Shown piece by piece: positions 5,957-13,455 of a stretch of 15,147 nucleotides of DNA. The translations under genes were made by a program, and so were the position numbers. The notes under the pieces were generated by a model, which did no database searches, was not told the DNA's origin, and saw only the letters and a program-made list of their open reading frames with translations. The DNA comes from an uncultured Verrucomicrobiales bacterium (GTDB lineage Bacteria; Verrucomicrobiota; Verrucomicrobiia; Verrucomicrobiales; DEV007). The stretch's first letter is position 1, and every line of letters starts with the position of its first letter. The DNA lies in the NCBI GenBank assembly GCA_937893785.1, contig CALCSP010000078.1, forward strand, positions 1-15,147. The letters run 5' to 3'.

Positions 5957-8503
5957 TTAGTTGCCCTTAAGAGACTTGATGAACATGACTACCGATTCAA
6001 TATCCTGATCATTGAGAATCCCGCGGTAACTTGGCATTCCAACATCCTTTGGATTATAACCTTTAAGCACCCTGGCCGCCGGGTCGAGAATGGACTCACG
6101 CAAGTAGGCATCATCGGCAACTTTGGATTTTCCGTCAATAAACTCACGCCTCGAACCATGCAATGCCGCCCAACTCGGACCTGCCTTGCCTTCTGTTGAG
6201 CCATCCGTGGAGTGACAAGCAATACATCCATAGCTTATTGAGATTGTTTTTCCACGCGCAGCCGATGCAGGACCTGTGGGTTCCGTGACCCCGCCCCCGC
6301 TTACTGCTGCGGCCTCCTTCGACAGGTCCAATCCCTCAAAGACTGAAGTAGCAAGGTCAATGTCTTCCTGAGCACGGGGGTTAAGAAAAATAACCTGTTC
6401 CCGGCCGGCAGGTTCCGAGTAAACCATACGCATCTGGTCTGCTGCGGGCATACCCGGCACGTGGAGAAAGAGGCTGTGGGCATCGGCAGAAACATAAATC
6501 CCGGCAACTCCCAAAGGATCCTGACCAGCGCTGCCGTCATTGCGAAAATGCCCAGATCCATAACCGGCAGATCTGCGATAATTCCACGACTGGAGGTGAT
6601 ACCGGGAAATATCCCCTCGCATTTCCCGATCGATCTCGTGCTCAAAGCGCAACAGGATTCCATGCCGCCCAATCATGACGTCCAGAGGAGTATTATCTGA
6701 CACAGTCCTATCACGGCGAAGTCGGCCAAAACCAGCCAAATCTCCCGATGCCGTTCCCCAAATCTGGAACCCCACCAGATATAAATTCCCGTCTAGCGGG
6801 TTGATAGCGCCCTTCAGGAGCGGAAATGAAAAAGCAGAGCCAAGACGTAGTCCGGCACCTCTCCTGTAAACCTTAATTAATCCAGGCCGGAAATAATCCA
6901 CACACACCAACGATCCGGCTAAACCTCCGAGCCGCTCATCAACACCAGCAATGACATCAACTGCGGATTGCGCAGCACGGTGCGGCAGCCATGTAAGCGG
7001 GGGCTCAATAGCAGGCTCTGAAATCCTCGGTGGTGCAGCTCGCTTAAACCCGTAATACCCTCCTCGCTTTAATCTCTGCACCGGTGTTGCAGGCACCCAG
7101 TGCCCCTGCTGGTCACAGGCAAAGAGATCCCCTGTATCAGGATCAATACCCAGAAAAGCATTACGATGCCCGCTGGAGAAAATCTCCACGGATTCACCAT
7201 CGCGCGAAATAGACAAAACCCGCCCGCTATGCCTTGAAAGGTGGTCATTCTGCTGGCCACCCTTAACCAGATAGAATCCGCCATCCGGCCGCAAAACCAT
7301 ATCATGCGGAAAATCACGGGTCTCCGCACTCTGCCAGAAGTCATGGCAAAACCACTCATGAAAATCCGCTTCACCATCACCATTGAAATCCTTTAGCCTC
7401 TTTAACCCCGAACGATCGAAGATAAACACCTCACCATCCCGAATGGTAACACTGAAAGGTTCATGCAAACCACAGGTAAAGCGCCGCCAGGAAACAGCGC
7501 TTAAATCATTGTCGAGTCCGGAGACAATCCAGACATCGCCATCCACAGTGCTCACCGCCGCCCGACCGTCCTCAAAAAAGGCAATCGAGGTGGGGCGCAC
7601 CGGACGTTGTGAAGGATTGTTTAGTGGTAGGGCAATGCGGTCTCGAACATAGGGCGTCTTACCACTTGGGCCACGAATACCGCGGGTTACCACCTTTTTG
7701 GACCAACGGCTCTTATTCCGGATGGCTTCACCGGACACCAGTTCTCCCTTTCCAAAAAGCACTGATGCCGTGCCACTTCCCGGGCCAATCCTCACGAAAC
7801 TCTGACCTTTGCTGGAAAGGAACCTGCAGTCACCCTCCACTCTCGTTGACAACCCCTCACCGAGAAATATGAAAACCTCTTCCTTAAGGGCTGAAAACTG
7901 GAACGTTCTGGAGAATCCATTACCCTGGCGCAGCGGTCGTATTACCTCACGTATTACTCCTCCAGCAGATTGAATAATGATAACCGCCTCATCCTCGATA
8001 GCTTCCACTCCTCGCCACCTGCCAAATTTCTCGAAATCAATCGGTCCGCGCCCCAACTCATCCTCATCCGGACCGTGATCCCGTGGATCCCCGCGCTGGG
8101 AGGTGATCTTTCCGGCATGGATACCCGGATACATCCCTGATCCATGCAAAACACTTCCATCAATACTGGGAACTGCCTTCTGCCCTCCACCAGCCTTCTT
8201 CTTGGTATTCTGGTAGGAATGCTGGGCAATTGTGACCCCTCGAGGAAACGGCCCCTGCCAGACCGCAGCTAGGCGCACAAGATCAACATCATAAAGTGCC
8301 CAGAAGTCTTTGGAAAGGCGCACCAGCACACCCCGAGGCACCCAATTTGAACGGAACGTGTCCCCAACCGAAGCGTCAACGGAAAGCCCAAAAATCGGAA
8401 ATGTCGGATCCGCAAACGCAGTGTAGCGCTGCTCCCCGGAAACGACCGGGCTTAGCAGGAGGGCACCCAGTGCCGACAATAAAACAATGCGCATTGCAAG
8501 CAT
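5957..8503 (-). CDS. Secreted DUF6797-like / beta-propeller / cytochrome c protein
   Basis: This is a large exported redox protein of a type common in Verrucomicrobiota and Planctomycetota. The signal peptide MLAMRIVLLSALGALLLSPVVSG is followed by a region with VPRGVLVRLSKDFWALYDVDLVRLAAVW, recognised as the DUF6797-type N-domain. A six-bladed sorbosone dehydrogenase-like propeller covers roughly the middle third (PTSIAFFEDGRAAVSTVDGDVW, LKDFNGDGEAD, SGHRNAFLGIDPDTGDLFACDQ, GGYYGFK). The last 98 residues are a class I cytochrome c with heme site CIACH (bases 6212-6226) and a probable axial Met in VGMPSY. Electron transfer during sugar oxidation is the likely role; the substrate is unknown. 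The frame extends to a GTG at 8569, but ATG at 8503 or 8494 places the signal peptide at the N-terminus. Confidence 0.85.
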   Translation of the reverse strand: MLAMRIVLLSALGALLLSPVVSGEQRYTAFADPTFPIFGLSVDASVGDTFRSNWVPRGVLVRLSKDFWALYDVDLVRLAAVWQGPFPRGVTIAQHSYQNTKKKAGGGQKAVPSIDGSVLHGSGMYPGIHAGKITSQRGDPRDHGPDEDELGRGPIDFEKFGRWRGVEAIEDEAVIIIQSAGGVIREVIRPLRQGNGFSRTFQFSALKEEVFIFLGEGLSTRVEGDCRFLSSKGQSFVRIGPGSGTASVLFGKGELVSGEAIRNKSRWSKKVVTRGIRGPSGKTPYVRDRIALPLNNPSQRPVRPTSIAFFEDGRAAVSTVDGDVWIVSGLDNDLSAVSWRRFTCGLHEPFSVTIRDGEVFIFDRSGLKRLKDFNGDGEADFHEWFCHDFWQSAETRDFPHDMVLRPDGGFYLVKGGQQNDHLSRHSGRVLSISRDGESVEIFSSGHRNAFLGIDPDTGDLFACDQQGHWVPATPVQRLKRGGYYGFKRAAPPRISEPAIEPPLTWLPHRAAQSAVDVIAGVDERLGGLAGSLVCVDYFRPGLIKVYRRGAGLRLGSAFSFPLLKGAINPLDGNLYLVGFQIWGTASGDLAGFGRLRRDRTVSDNTPLDVMIGRHGILLRFEHEIDREMRGDISRYHLQSWNYRRSAGYGSGHFRNDGSAGQDPLGVAGIYVSADAHSLFLHVPGMPAADQMRMVYSEPAGREQVIFLNPRAQEDIDLATSVFEGLDLSKEAAAVSGGGVTEPTGPASAARGKTISISYGCIACHSTDGSTEGKAGPSWAALHGSRREFIDGKSKVADDAYLRESILDPAARVLKGYNPKDVGMPSYRGILNDQDIESVVMFIKSLKGN

Positions 8504-8512
8504 GCTAAGCCA

Positions 8513-8536
8513 AATACGCGTCACCAAAAGCGTATT
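8513..8536. promoter_or_regulatory. Inverted repeat upstream of the cytochrome c gene
   Basis: AATACGC (8513-8519) and GCGTATT (8530-8536) form a perfect 7-bp inverted repeat separated by 10 bp, with arms 17 bp apart. It ends 10 bp before the preferred ATG at 8503 and lies in the divergent region shared with the protease gene. It may be a dimeric repressor site or a hairpin in the leader of the cytochrome c message. Confidence 0.35.
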
Positions 8537-8585
8537 CTGGGCAATATTCACGGCCCCGACATCGACCACAGTCCTGTCGTAGCCG

Positions 8586-8613
8586 TTAAAAAGCTGCTAC
8601 TTGTTTTTATAAG
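8586..8613 (+). promoter_or_regulatory. Weak promoter candidate for the protease pair
   Basis: TTAAAA (8586-8591) and TATAAG (8608-8613), separated by 16 bp, form a plausible though weak sigma70-like promoter. The leader would be about 70 nt and rich in A and C, without a Shine-Dalgarno before the ATG at 8688. Confidence 0.25.
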
Positions 8614-8687
8614 GGGTGTTGCTTTAAGCTCGACCCCGCCGACAATACCCAAAACATTCTGAAATTTACCCCAAAAAACCTCTCAAC

Positions 8688-10175
8688 ATGAAACCAATAA
8701 CAAGCCTCCCGGTTCCCACGATCGCCGCCCTGACGCTCTTTGCCATATCCAGCTCAGCTCTCCCGGCAAAAGATACAAAGAAGTCCAACCAATATGAGGC
8801 CGTTGTCCGAATTGAAAACTCCTCACTCAACCCCGATTACCGCACACCTTGGAATTCCGGCCGTGATTCTGGAGGCAACGGCACCGGCTGGCTAGTAGCT
8901 CCAAACAAATTTGTTACTAATGCCCACGTGGTTAGCAACAGTCGCATTGTCTACATTAAGAAAGTCGGGGACGCCAAGCCCTATCGTGCAAAAATACTCC
9001 ATATCGCCCATGACTGTGACTTGGCCATGCTTGAGCTTGAAGATCCGTCCGCCTTTGAGGGAGTTGAGCCTTTTGAGGTTGGTGAACTGCCGCAACTTGA
9101 CACCACCGTCAAGGTAATTGGCTATCCAATCGGCGGTGAACGCATCTCGATCACCTCAGGAGTCGTTTCGCGTATCGATTTCCTCAGCTATTCCCATAGT
9201 GCTGTAGACCTGCACCTGACGGTGCAAATTGATGCCGCTATCAACCCAGGCAACTCGGGTGGCCCAGTCCTGCAAAACGGAAAGGTTGTGGGTGTAGCCT
9301 TTCAGGGATATTCCGGAAATGTGGCACAAAATACCGGCTACATGATACCACCACCTGTCATTAGAAGGTTTCTCAAGGATATCGAGGATGGGCAATATGA
9401 CCATTATGTTGACCTCACAATGAGCGAATTCACCCTGCTTAATCCTGCACAGCGGGCCGCCCTGGGGCTTGCCAATGACGGCATTGGCATCATGGTCGCC
9501 AATGCAGAAGCCGACGGATCAGCCGGCGGCATCCTGAAAACAGGTGATGTATTAATGGCCATAGACGGCCTCCCTGTTAAATCCAACGGTCTTATTAACT
9601 ATGAAGGCGAGGATGTAAACATGAACGAAATCGTTGAGCGGAAATTTGCCGGTGATGTCATCAACCTAAAGATATGGCGCGAACAAAAGCTGGTTTCCGC
9701 CAAGGTGACACTGAAGCGTTTCCTTCCCTACCTGATCACTGCCAAGCAGTATGACAAGAAGCCCCGCTATGTCATGTTTGCTGGCCTGGTCTTCCAACCC
9801 ATGGACCGCAACCTGATGACAGCCCATAATATTAAAGACCTGCAGGTGCGCTACCATTACGACGCCTACGTTTCAGACTCAATCTACAAGGAACGCCCGG
9901 AGGTCATCGTTCTTACCTCGATTCTGCCGGACTCGATCAATTCCTACTTCTCATCCTTCTCCCAAAGCATCGTTGATGAGGTAAATGGGACAAAGATTAA
10001 AACCCTAAAAGACATCCATTCGGCTTTGGGTAAAAGCGACGGTGACTTCATCACGATCCGACTGCTCGGCCAAGGAAGGCCACTCGTCATCGATAGATCC
10101 CGTGTGGCAGCAGCTCAAAAGCGCATCCAGGAAAAATACAACGTGATTAGAGATCACTATCTGGAAGAACAATAG
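8688..10175 (+). CDS. Deg-type (HtrA-like) serine protease with PDZ domain
   Basis: This is an exported trypsin-fold protease of 495 residues. A hydrophobic N-terminal signal (residues 5-26, ending SSALPA) precedes the S1C domain, with an intact triad: His80 in TNAHVV, Asp111 in HDCDLAML and Ser190 in NPGNSGGPV. A PDZ domain follows at about 245-345 (GIGIMVANAEADGSAGGILKTGDVLMAIDG). Residues 350-480 (YVMFAGLVFQPM, VNGTKIKTLKDIHSAL) resemble the second, PDZ-like domain of Deg9-type proteases. It should degrade or quality-control periplasmic proteins. It leads a tandem with its inactive paralogue 60 bp downstream. The leader is A/C-rich with CCTCTCAAC directly before ATG. Substrates are not visible. 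Confidence 0.9.
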   Translation: MKPITSLPVPTIAALTLFAISSSALPAKDTKKSNQYEAVVRIENSSLNPDYRTPWNSGRDSGGNGTGWLVAPNKFVTNAHVVSNSRIVYIKKVGDAKPYRAKILHIAHDCDLAMLELEDPSAFEGVEPFEVGELPQLDTTVKVIGYPIGGERISITSGVVSRIDFLSYSHSAVDLHLTVQIDAAINPGNSGGPVLQNGKVVGVAFQGYSGNVAQNTGYMIPPPVIRRFLKDIEDGQYDHYVDLTMSEFTLLNPAQRAALGLANDGIGIMVANAEADGSAGGILKTGDVLMAIDGLPVKSNGLINYEGEDVNMNEIVERKFAGDVINLKIWREQKLVSAKVTLKRFLPYLITAKQYDKKPRYVMFAGLVFQPMDRNLMTAHNIKDLQVRYHYDAYVSDSIYKERPEVIVLTSILPDSINSYFSSFSQSIVDEVNGTKIKTLKDIHSALGKSDGDFITIRLLGQGRPLVIDRSRVAAAQKRIQEKYNVIRDHYLEEQ

Positions 10176-10194
10176 AATTACCTGACTGTCTCGT

Positions 10195-10214
10195 CTCTAA
10201 CAAGCCTCTAACAA
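10195..10214. repeat. CTCTAACAA direct repeat between protease genes
   Basis: CTCTAACAA occurs at 10195-10203 and 10206-10214, 11 bp apart, in the 60-bp gap between the two protease-family genes. The surrounding leader is pyrimidine-rich. It may be a small leader element of the second gene or a simple local duplication. Confidence 0.3.
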
Positions 10215-10235
10215 ACCTTTCCCACTCACCCTCAA

Positions 10236-11714
10236 ATGAAAATTCTGATGAAAATCCCGATCATGCTTTTGCTCCTTGCAGCAATGGTGACGGCAACCAT
10301 AAAGGCTGCCCCGACATCCGCAGAAAAATCCGTTGTCCGCGTGAACACAACCATGCAGGCCTTCAATCTGATTCAACCTTGGCAGAAATCCGCTCCGTCG
10401 AGCCGGCTTGGGCTCGGGGCTGTCCTTCCTGGCGGCAGAGTGCTTGTAACCGCCCAGATGGTAACCGACGCAACCTATATAGAGCTGGAAAAAGCGGATA
10501 CTGCAGCTAAGGCAATTGCAAAAGTTGTCGCCGTTGACTACGAAGCAAACCTCGCAGTTCTGCAGCCCGTTTCCGATGCCCAGTTTCTAGCTGACCGGGT
10601 TCCCTTTGAATTAGCCGATAAGCTTCAACCCGGAGACAAAGTCGAAGCATGGCAGTTTGAAAACAATGGCACTCCGGTCACCACGGAGATCAAAGTTTCC
10701 AAGGCGGAAGTAGGACGTTACTTCCTCGATTCCTCAATGTTTCTCACCGTGCGAGCAAACGGCACTGTTCAATATCGTTCAGGCAGTTTCACGCTGCCAG
10801 TTGCAAAAGACAGACAATTAGCCGGTTTGCTGGTCAGTTATTCTAGCAAAGATCAGGTTTCCAGTATTCTGCCGGCATCTATTATCTCTCATTTCCTGAA
10901 GGACTTGGAAGACGGTGAGTATGCCGGTTTCCCGAACTTGGGAATCGGGTATTCACAAACACTTGATGAGCAGTTTCGCAAGTATCTCAAGCTCAGTGAG
11001 GAAAAAGGCGGAATTTACATCAATGAAGTTGTTCCGGGAGCTTCCGCTGCCGCCGCCGGCTTGAAGGCAGGTGACGTTATTCTTGATATCGACGGAAATC
11101 CCATAGACGCACGAGGCAATTATGACCACCCCGTCTGGGGCAAGCTAAGCCTCAGTCACTTGGTTCGGGGCAAACCATTCACCGGAGACAACCTGCAAGT
11201 TGGGATTCTACGCAACGGCAAAAAACAGTTGATAAGCTTAAAGCTCATCCGCAGGCCCGCGGAGGACTGGCTGATCGATCCGTATATGTTCGACCGCGGA
11301 CCTAAGTTTGCGGTAGTCGGTGGCCTTGTATTTCAAGAGCTAACTCTTCCTTTCCTCAAGCTATTTGGGAATGACTGGAAAAATCGGGCGCCGATCAAGT
11401 TATTGATGGCAAACGCAAATCCAGAAATGTATGAAAAGCAGGGGCGCCGCAAACTGGTATTAATGGTTCGCGCAATACCCACCCCTGCCACACTCGGATA
11501 TGAAAAGCTTAGCACCCTGATCGTCACCAAATTTAATGGAAAGGCCATTAACGACATCAAGGACCTGCACGAAGCCTCACTAAATCCGGAAGGAAACCAG
11601 CACCGGATAGAATTTGAATCCTACCCGAAGTTGATCTTTGTCGACGTAAACCTTGCAGCGCGAGTGGATGCCGCTCTTGAACAGCGCTTTGGAATTATTA
11701 GAAGGCTTGATTAA
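10236..11714 (+). CDS. Pseudoprotease paralogue of the Deg protease (PDZ protein with degenerate S1C domain)
   Basis: This is a 492-residue exported protein with the same plan as its upstream neighbour: signal peptide (6-25), trypsin-fold region (30-225), PDZ domain (235-340, GIYINEVVPGASAAAAGLKAGDVILDIDGNPI) and a C-terminal PDZ-like domain (FAVVGGLVFQE, KFNGKAINDIKDLHEA). Clear shared blocks, such as FLKDLEDGEY against FLKDIEDGQY, show the two are paralogues. All three catalytic positions are changed: His to Gln74 in VTAQMV, Asp to Asn105 in YEANLAVL, and GNSGGPV to GSFTLPV, which puts Phe185 at the Ser position. It is therefore probably an inactive partner, an adaptor or a regulator. The frame is intact, so it is not a decaying gene. 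There is no Shine-Dalgarno; CCCTCAA abuts ATG. Confidence 0.85.
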   Translation: MKILMKIPIMLLLLAAMVTATIKAAPTSAEKSVVRVNTTMQAFNLIQPWQKSAPSSRLGLGAVLPGGRVLVTAQMVTDATYIELEKADTAAKAIAKVVAVDYEANLAVLQPVSDAQFLADRVPFELADKLQPGDKVEAWQFENNGTPVTTEIKVSKAEVGRYFLDSSMFLTVRANGTVQYRSGSFTLPVAKDRQLAGLLVSYSSKDQVSSILPASIISHFLKDLEDGEYAGFPNLGIGYSQTLDEQFRKYLKLSEEKGGIYINEVVPGASAAAAGLKAGDVILDIDGNPIDARGNYDHPVWGKLSLSHLVRGKPFTGDNLQVGILRNGKKQLISLKLIRRPAEDWLIDPYMFDRGPKFAVVGGLVFQELTLPFLKLFGNDWKNRAPIKLLMANANPEMYEKQGRRKLVLMVRAIPTPATLGYEKLSTLIVTKFNGKAINDIKDLHEASLNPEGNQHRIEFESYPKLIFVDVNLAARVDAALEQRFGIIRRLD

Positions 11715-11751
11715 AATCCACTCGCAAATTGATTATTAAACAGGCGGTTCA

Positions 11752-12414
11752 ATGAAGGTTACTGCTATCTTCGACTGGGATGGAGTAATTATTGATTCCC
11801 ACGACCAGCATGAACACAGCTGGTCGATACTGGCTCAAGAGGAAGGCAATTGCCTGCCTGCAGGTTTCTTTAAGGAATCCTTCGGTATGCGCAATGAGGC
11901 AATCATTCCCAAATTCTTTAGCCATTGGCCAAACACGCAGCAACCAGAGGAAATTGCACGCCTTGCCGACCGCAAGGAGCACCTGTATCGCCAACTGGTC
12001 CGCGCCGAAGGCATCGAACCACTTGCAGGGGTCTGCCAACTGCTTACTTCACTCAAAGAAGCAGATATCCCGTGCTCCGTGGGTTCATCAACACCACGTG
12101 CCAATATCGAAGCGATCATGGAGATTATAAAGCTTAGCAGTTTTTTTGCAGCGATCACCGCATCAGAGGACGTTCAGGAAGGCAAGCCCGATCCCGAAGT
12201 TTTCCTCAAAGCTGCAGAGAAAGCCGGCGGTACGCCGGAATATAGCGTTGTATTCGAGGACGCTCACGTAGGCATTGAGGCAGGCTTAGCGGCAAAGATG
12301 CAAGTAATCGCAGTTGCTACCACTCACCCTGCTGAAAGCCTGCAAAAGGCACACCTTGTTTGCGAGGACTTGACCGAAGTGACTGCTGAAACTGTTCTTG
12401 GATTCTTCTCCTAA
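11752..12414 (+). CDS. HAD-superfamily phosphatase / beta-phosphoglucomutase-like protein
   Basis: This is a 220-residue soluble hydrolase of the haloacid dehalogenase superfamily with a C1-type helical cap. Motif I is FDWDGVIIDS with nucleophile Asp8 and general acid Asp10; motif II is SVGSSTPR (Ser112); motif III is Lys145 in EGKPDPEVF; motif IV is VFEDAHVGIEAG (Glu169, Asp170). Such proteins are phosphoglycolate phosphatases, sugar-phosphate phosphatases or beta-phosphoglucomutases; the sequence does not decide between them. AGGCGG lies 4 nt before the ATG. It follows the pseudoprotease by 37 bp on the same strand and may share its transcript, though no functional link is evident. Confidence 0.88.
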   Translation: MKVTAIFDWDGVIIDSHDQHEHSWSILAQEEGNCLPAGFFKESFGMRNEAIIPKFFSHWPNTQQPEEIARLADRKEHLYRQLVRAEGIEPLAGVCQLLTSLKEADIPCSVGSSTPRANIEAIMEIIKLSSFFAAITASEDVQEGKPDPEVFLKAAEKAGGTPEYSVVFEDAHVGIEAGLAAKMQVIAVATTHPAESLQKAHLVCEDLTEVTAETVLGFFS

Positions 12415-12428
12415 AAGAACCCGCAATC

Positions 12429-12464
12429 TTGCTTTAGGGCATTTCTATCGTGTCCTAAAAGCAA
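12429..12464. terminator. Hairpin between convergent genes
   Basis: TTGCTTTAGG (12429-12438) pairs with CCTAAAAGCAA (12454-12464) as a 10-bp stem with one bulged A and a 15-nt loop. It lies in the 60-bp gap where the HAD and FkbM-like genes converge. An A-run, not a T-run, follows it on the plus strand, so it is not a standard intrinsic terminator. Its position still suggests a transcript end or stabilising structure for one or both genes. Confidence 0.4.
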
Positions 12465-12474
12465 AAAAACCTAA

Positions 12475-13359
12475 TCATCTTCCGCGTATCATCATCGATT
12501 GATCCAGAGTCTTATAACTTGGTTTTTGTCCCGAAGTAAGTTTCCCCAGAAAATACCTTGCCGGCTCATAGTGAACCTCAGCCGTATAGGGTTCCATAAA
12601 CCTGTCAGCTACCAGATCCTCACGGACAAAGAAAGCATTTGCACCGCTTAAGGAGCACCCAACTAGGGAATACCCCTTCTTGCTGAATTTCTCCTCAAGA
12701 AATTTCAGTGATGCACCGAAGTTATCATCCCCAGACCATTGATGCCCCTCCTCATAGCTCATGCAATATTGCATGGGAGGGTGGAACTTCGCGTTGTATT
12801 CAATGACGACAACCCTCGGATTAATACAGGTAATGGATTCAAAAACATGGAAATCATTGCCATCAATATCTATTACCAACAGGTCAATTTCCGTTTCTCC
12901 AAGGGCAGAGGAAATAAGGCTGTTAATATTGTCCCTTGTCACAAAGTCATTGATTACCTGAAGCTGGCCGCATTCTATCGTATTTTTAAGCCCTTCTCTG
13001 ATCCTGCCCACTAAACGGTCAGACCCCTCTATCCACAAGCCCCGCCAACTATCAAACAACAATGCCAGTGTATTATTCTCAAGCCCGTCACCAACCCCGA
13101 ACTCTACGAACGTTTTACTCGTGAGGCCAATCCTTTGAAAAATCTCACGAATAATTCCATCCTCATCACATTGGGAGTAAACCTTATGCCCGAATAAGGT
13201 CAGGCATTTCTTGTCCTGATATCGGGGAAGGCTCCTGAGCCTCTCAATGGAAATGTTTATTGCATTCGGATCAGCTTGGCGAGGAGCGGAAATGGAAAGC
13301 ACAAACGAACGAAATCTTGCAAACAGCGTTCTTGCACCATTCTTTAAACAGCTAAACAT
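12475..13359 (-). CDS. FkbM-like methyltransferase-fold protein
   Basis: This is a 294-residue protein resembling a broad family of SAM-methyltransferase-fold proteins near FkbM. Residues 60-72 (VYSQCDEDGIIRE) lead into FVEFGVGDGLENNT (84-97), a SAM-motif-like loop, then GLWIEGS (107-113), LLVIDIDGNDFHVF (160-173) and VVVIEYNAKFHPP (183-195). The C-terminal part (SGANAFFVRE, EPARYF, SGQKPSY) is typical of the conserved-hypothetical branch. Residues 11-24 are mildly hydrophobic but flanked by Arg, so membrane insertion is doubtful. Acceptors in this group are often glycans or lipids; none is indicated here. TATACT ends 6 nt before ATG and there is no Shine-Dalgarno. The isomerase-like gene lies 96 bp upstream on the same strand. 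Confidence 0.7.
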   Translation of the reverse strand: MFSCLKNGARTLFARFRSFVLSISAPRQADPNAINISIERLRSLPRYQDKKCLTLFGHKVYSQCDEDGIIREIFQRIGLTSKTFVEFGVGDGLENNTLALLFDSWRGLWIEGSDRLVGRIREGLKNTIECGQLQVINDFVTRDNINSLISSALGETEIDLLVIDIDGNDFHVFESITCINPRVVVIEYNAKFHPPMQYCMSYEEGHQWSGDDNFGASLKFLEEKFSKKGYSLVGCSLSGANAFFVREDLVADRFMEPYTAEVHYEPARYFLGKLTSGQKPSYKTLDQSMMIRGR

Positions 13360-13365
13360 TGCAGA

Positions 13366-13371
13366 AGTATA
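13366..13371 (-). promoter_or_regulatory. -10-like TATACT directly before the FkbM-like gene
   Basis: On the minus strand TATACT ends 6 nt before the ATG at 13359. A transcript from it would begin at about the A of ATG, giving a leaderless message. No convincing -35 is seen at 16-18 bp. Confidence 0.3.
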
Positions 13372-13455
13372 CCGCAGAACTTTCTTCTATTTACAGAAGG
13401 ATTGCGCAACTTGGCTGCCTATTCTCAATCCCGCACGAATGCGCCATCCGGATCA

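Noticed and set aside
5989..8229. Several reading frames in other frames and on the plus strand within the cytochrome c gene
   Set aside because: They overlap a single well-supported 850-residue gene and show no domain, signal or conserved motif of their own.
8504..8569. N-terminal extension of the cytochrome c protein from a GTG at 8569
   Set aside because: It would bury the signal peptide behind 22 extra residues and cover a perfect inverted repeat; ATG at 8503 or 8494 gives a normal signal peptide.
10236..11714. The second protease gene as a pseudogene
   Set aside because: The frame is uninterrupted over 492 codons, with intact signal peptide and PDZ domains; loss is confined to the catalytic sites, so an expressed pseudoenzyme is the better reading.
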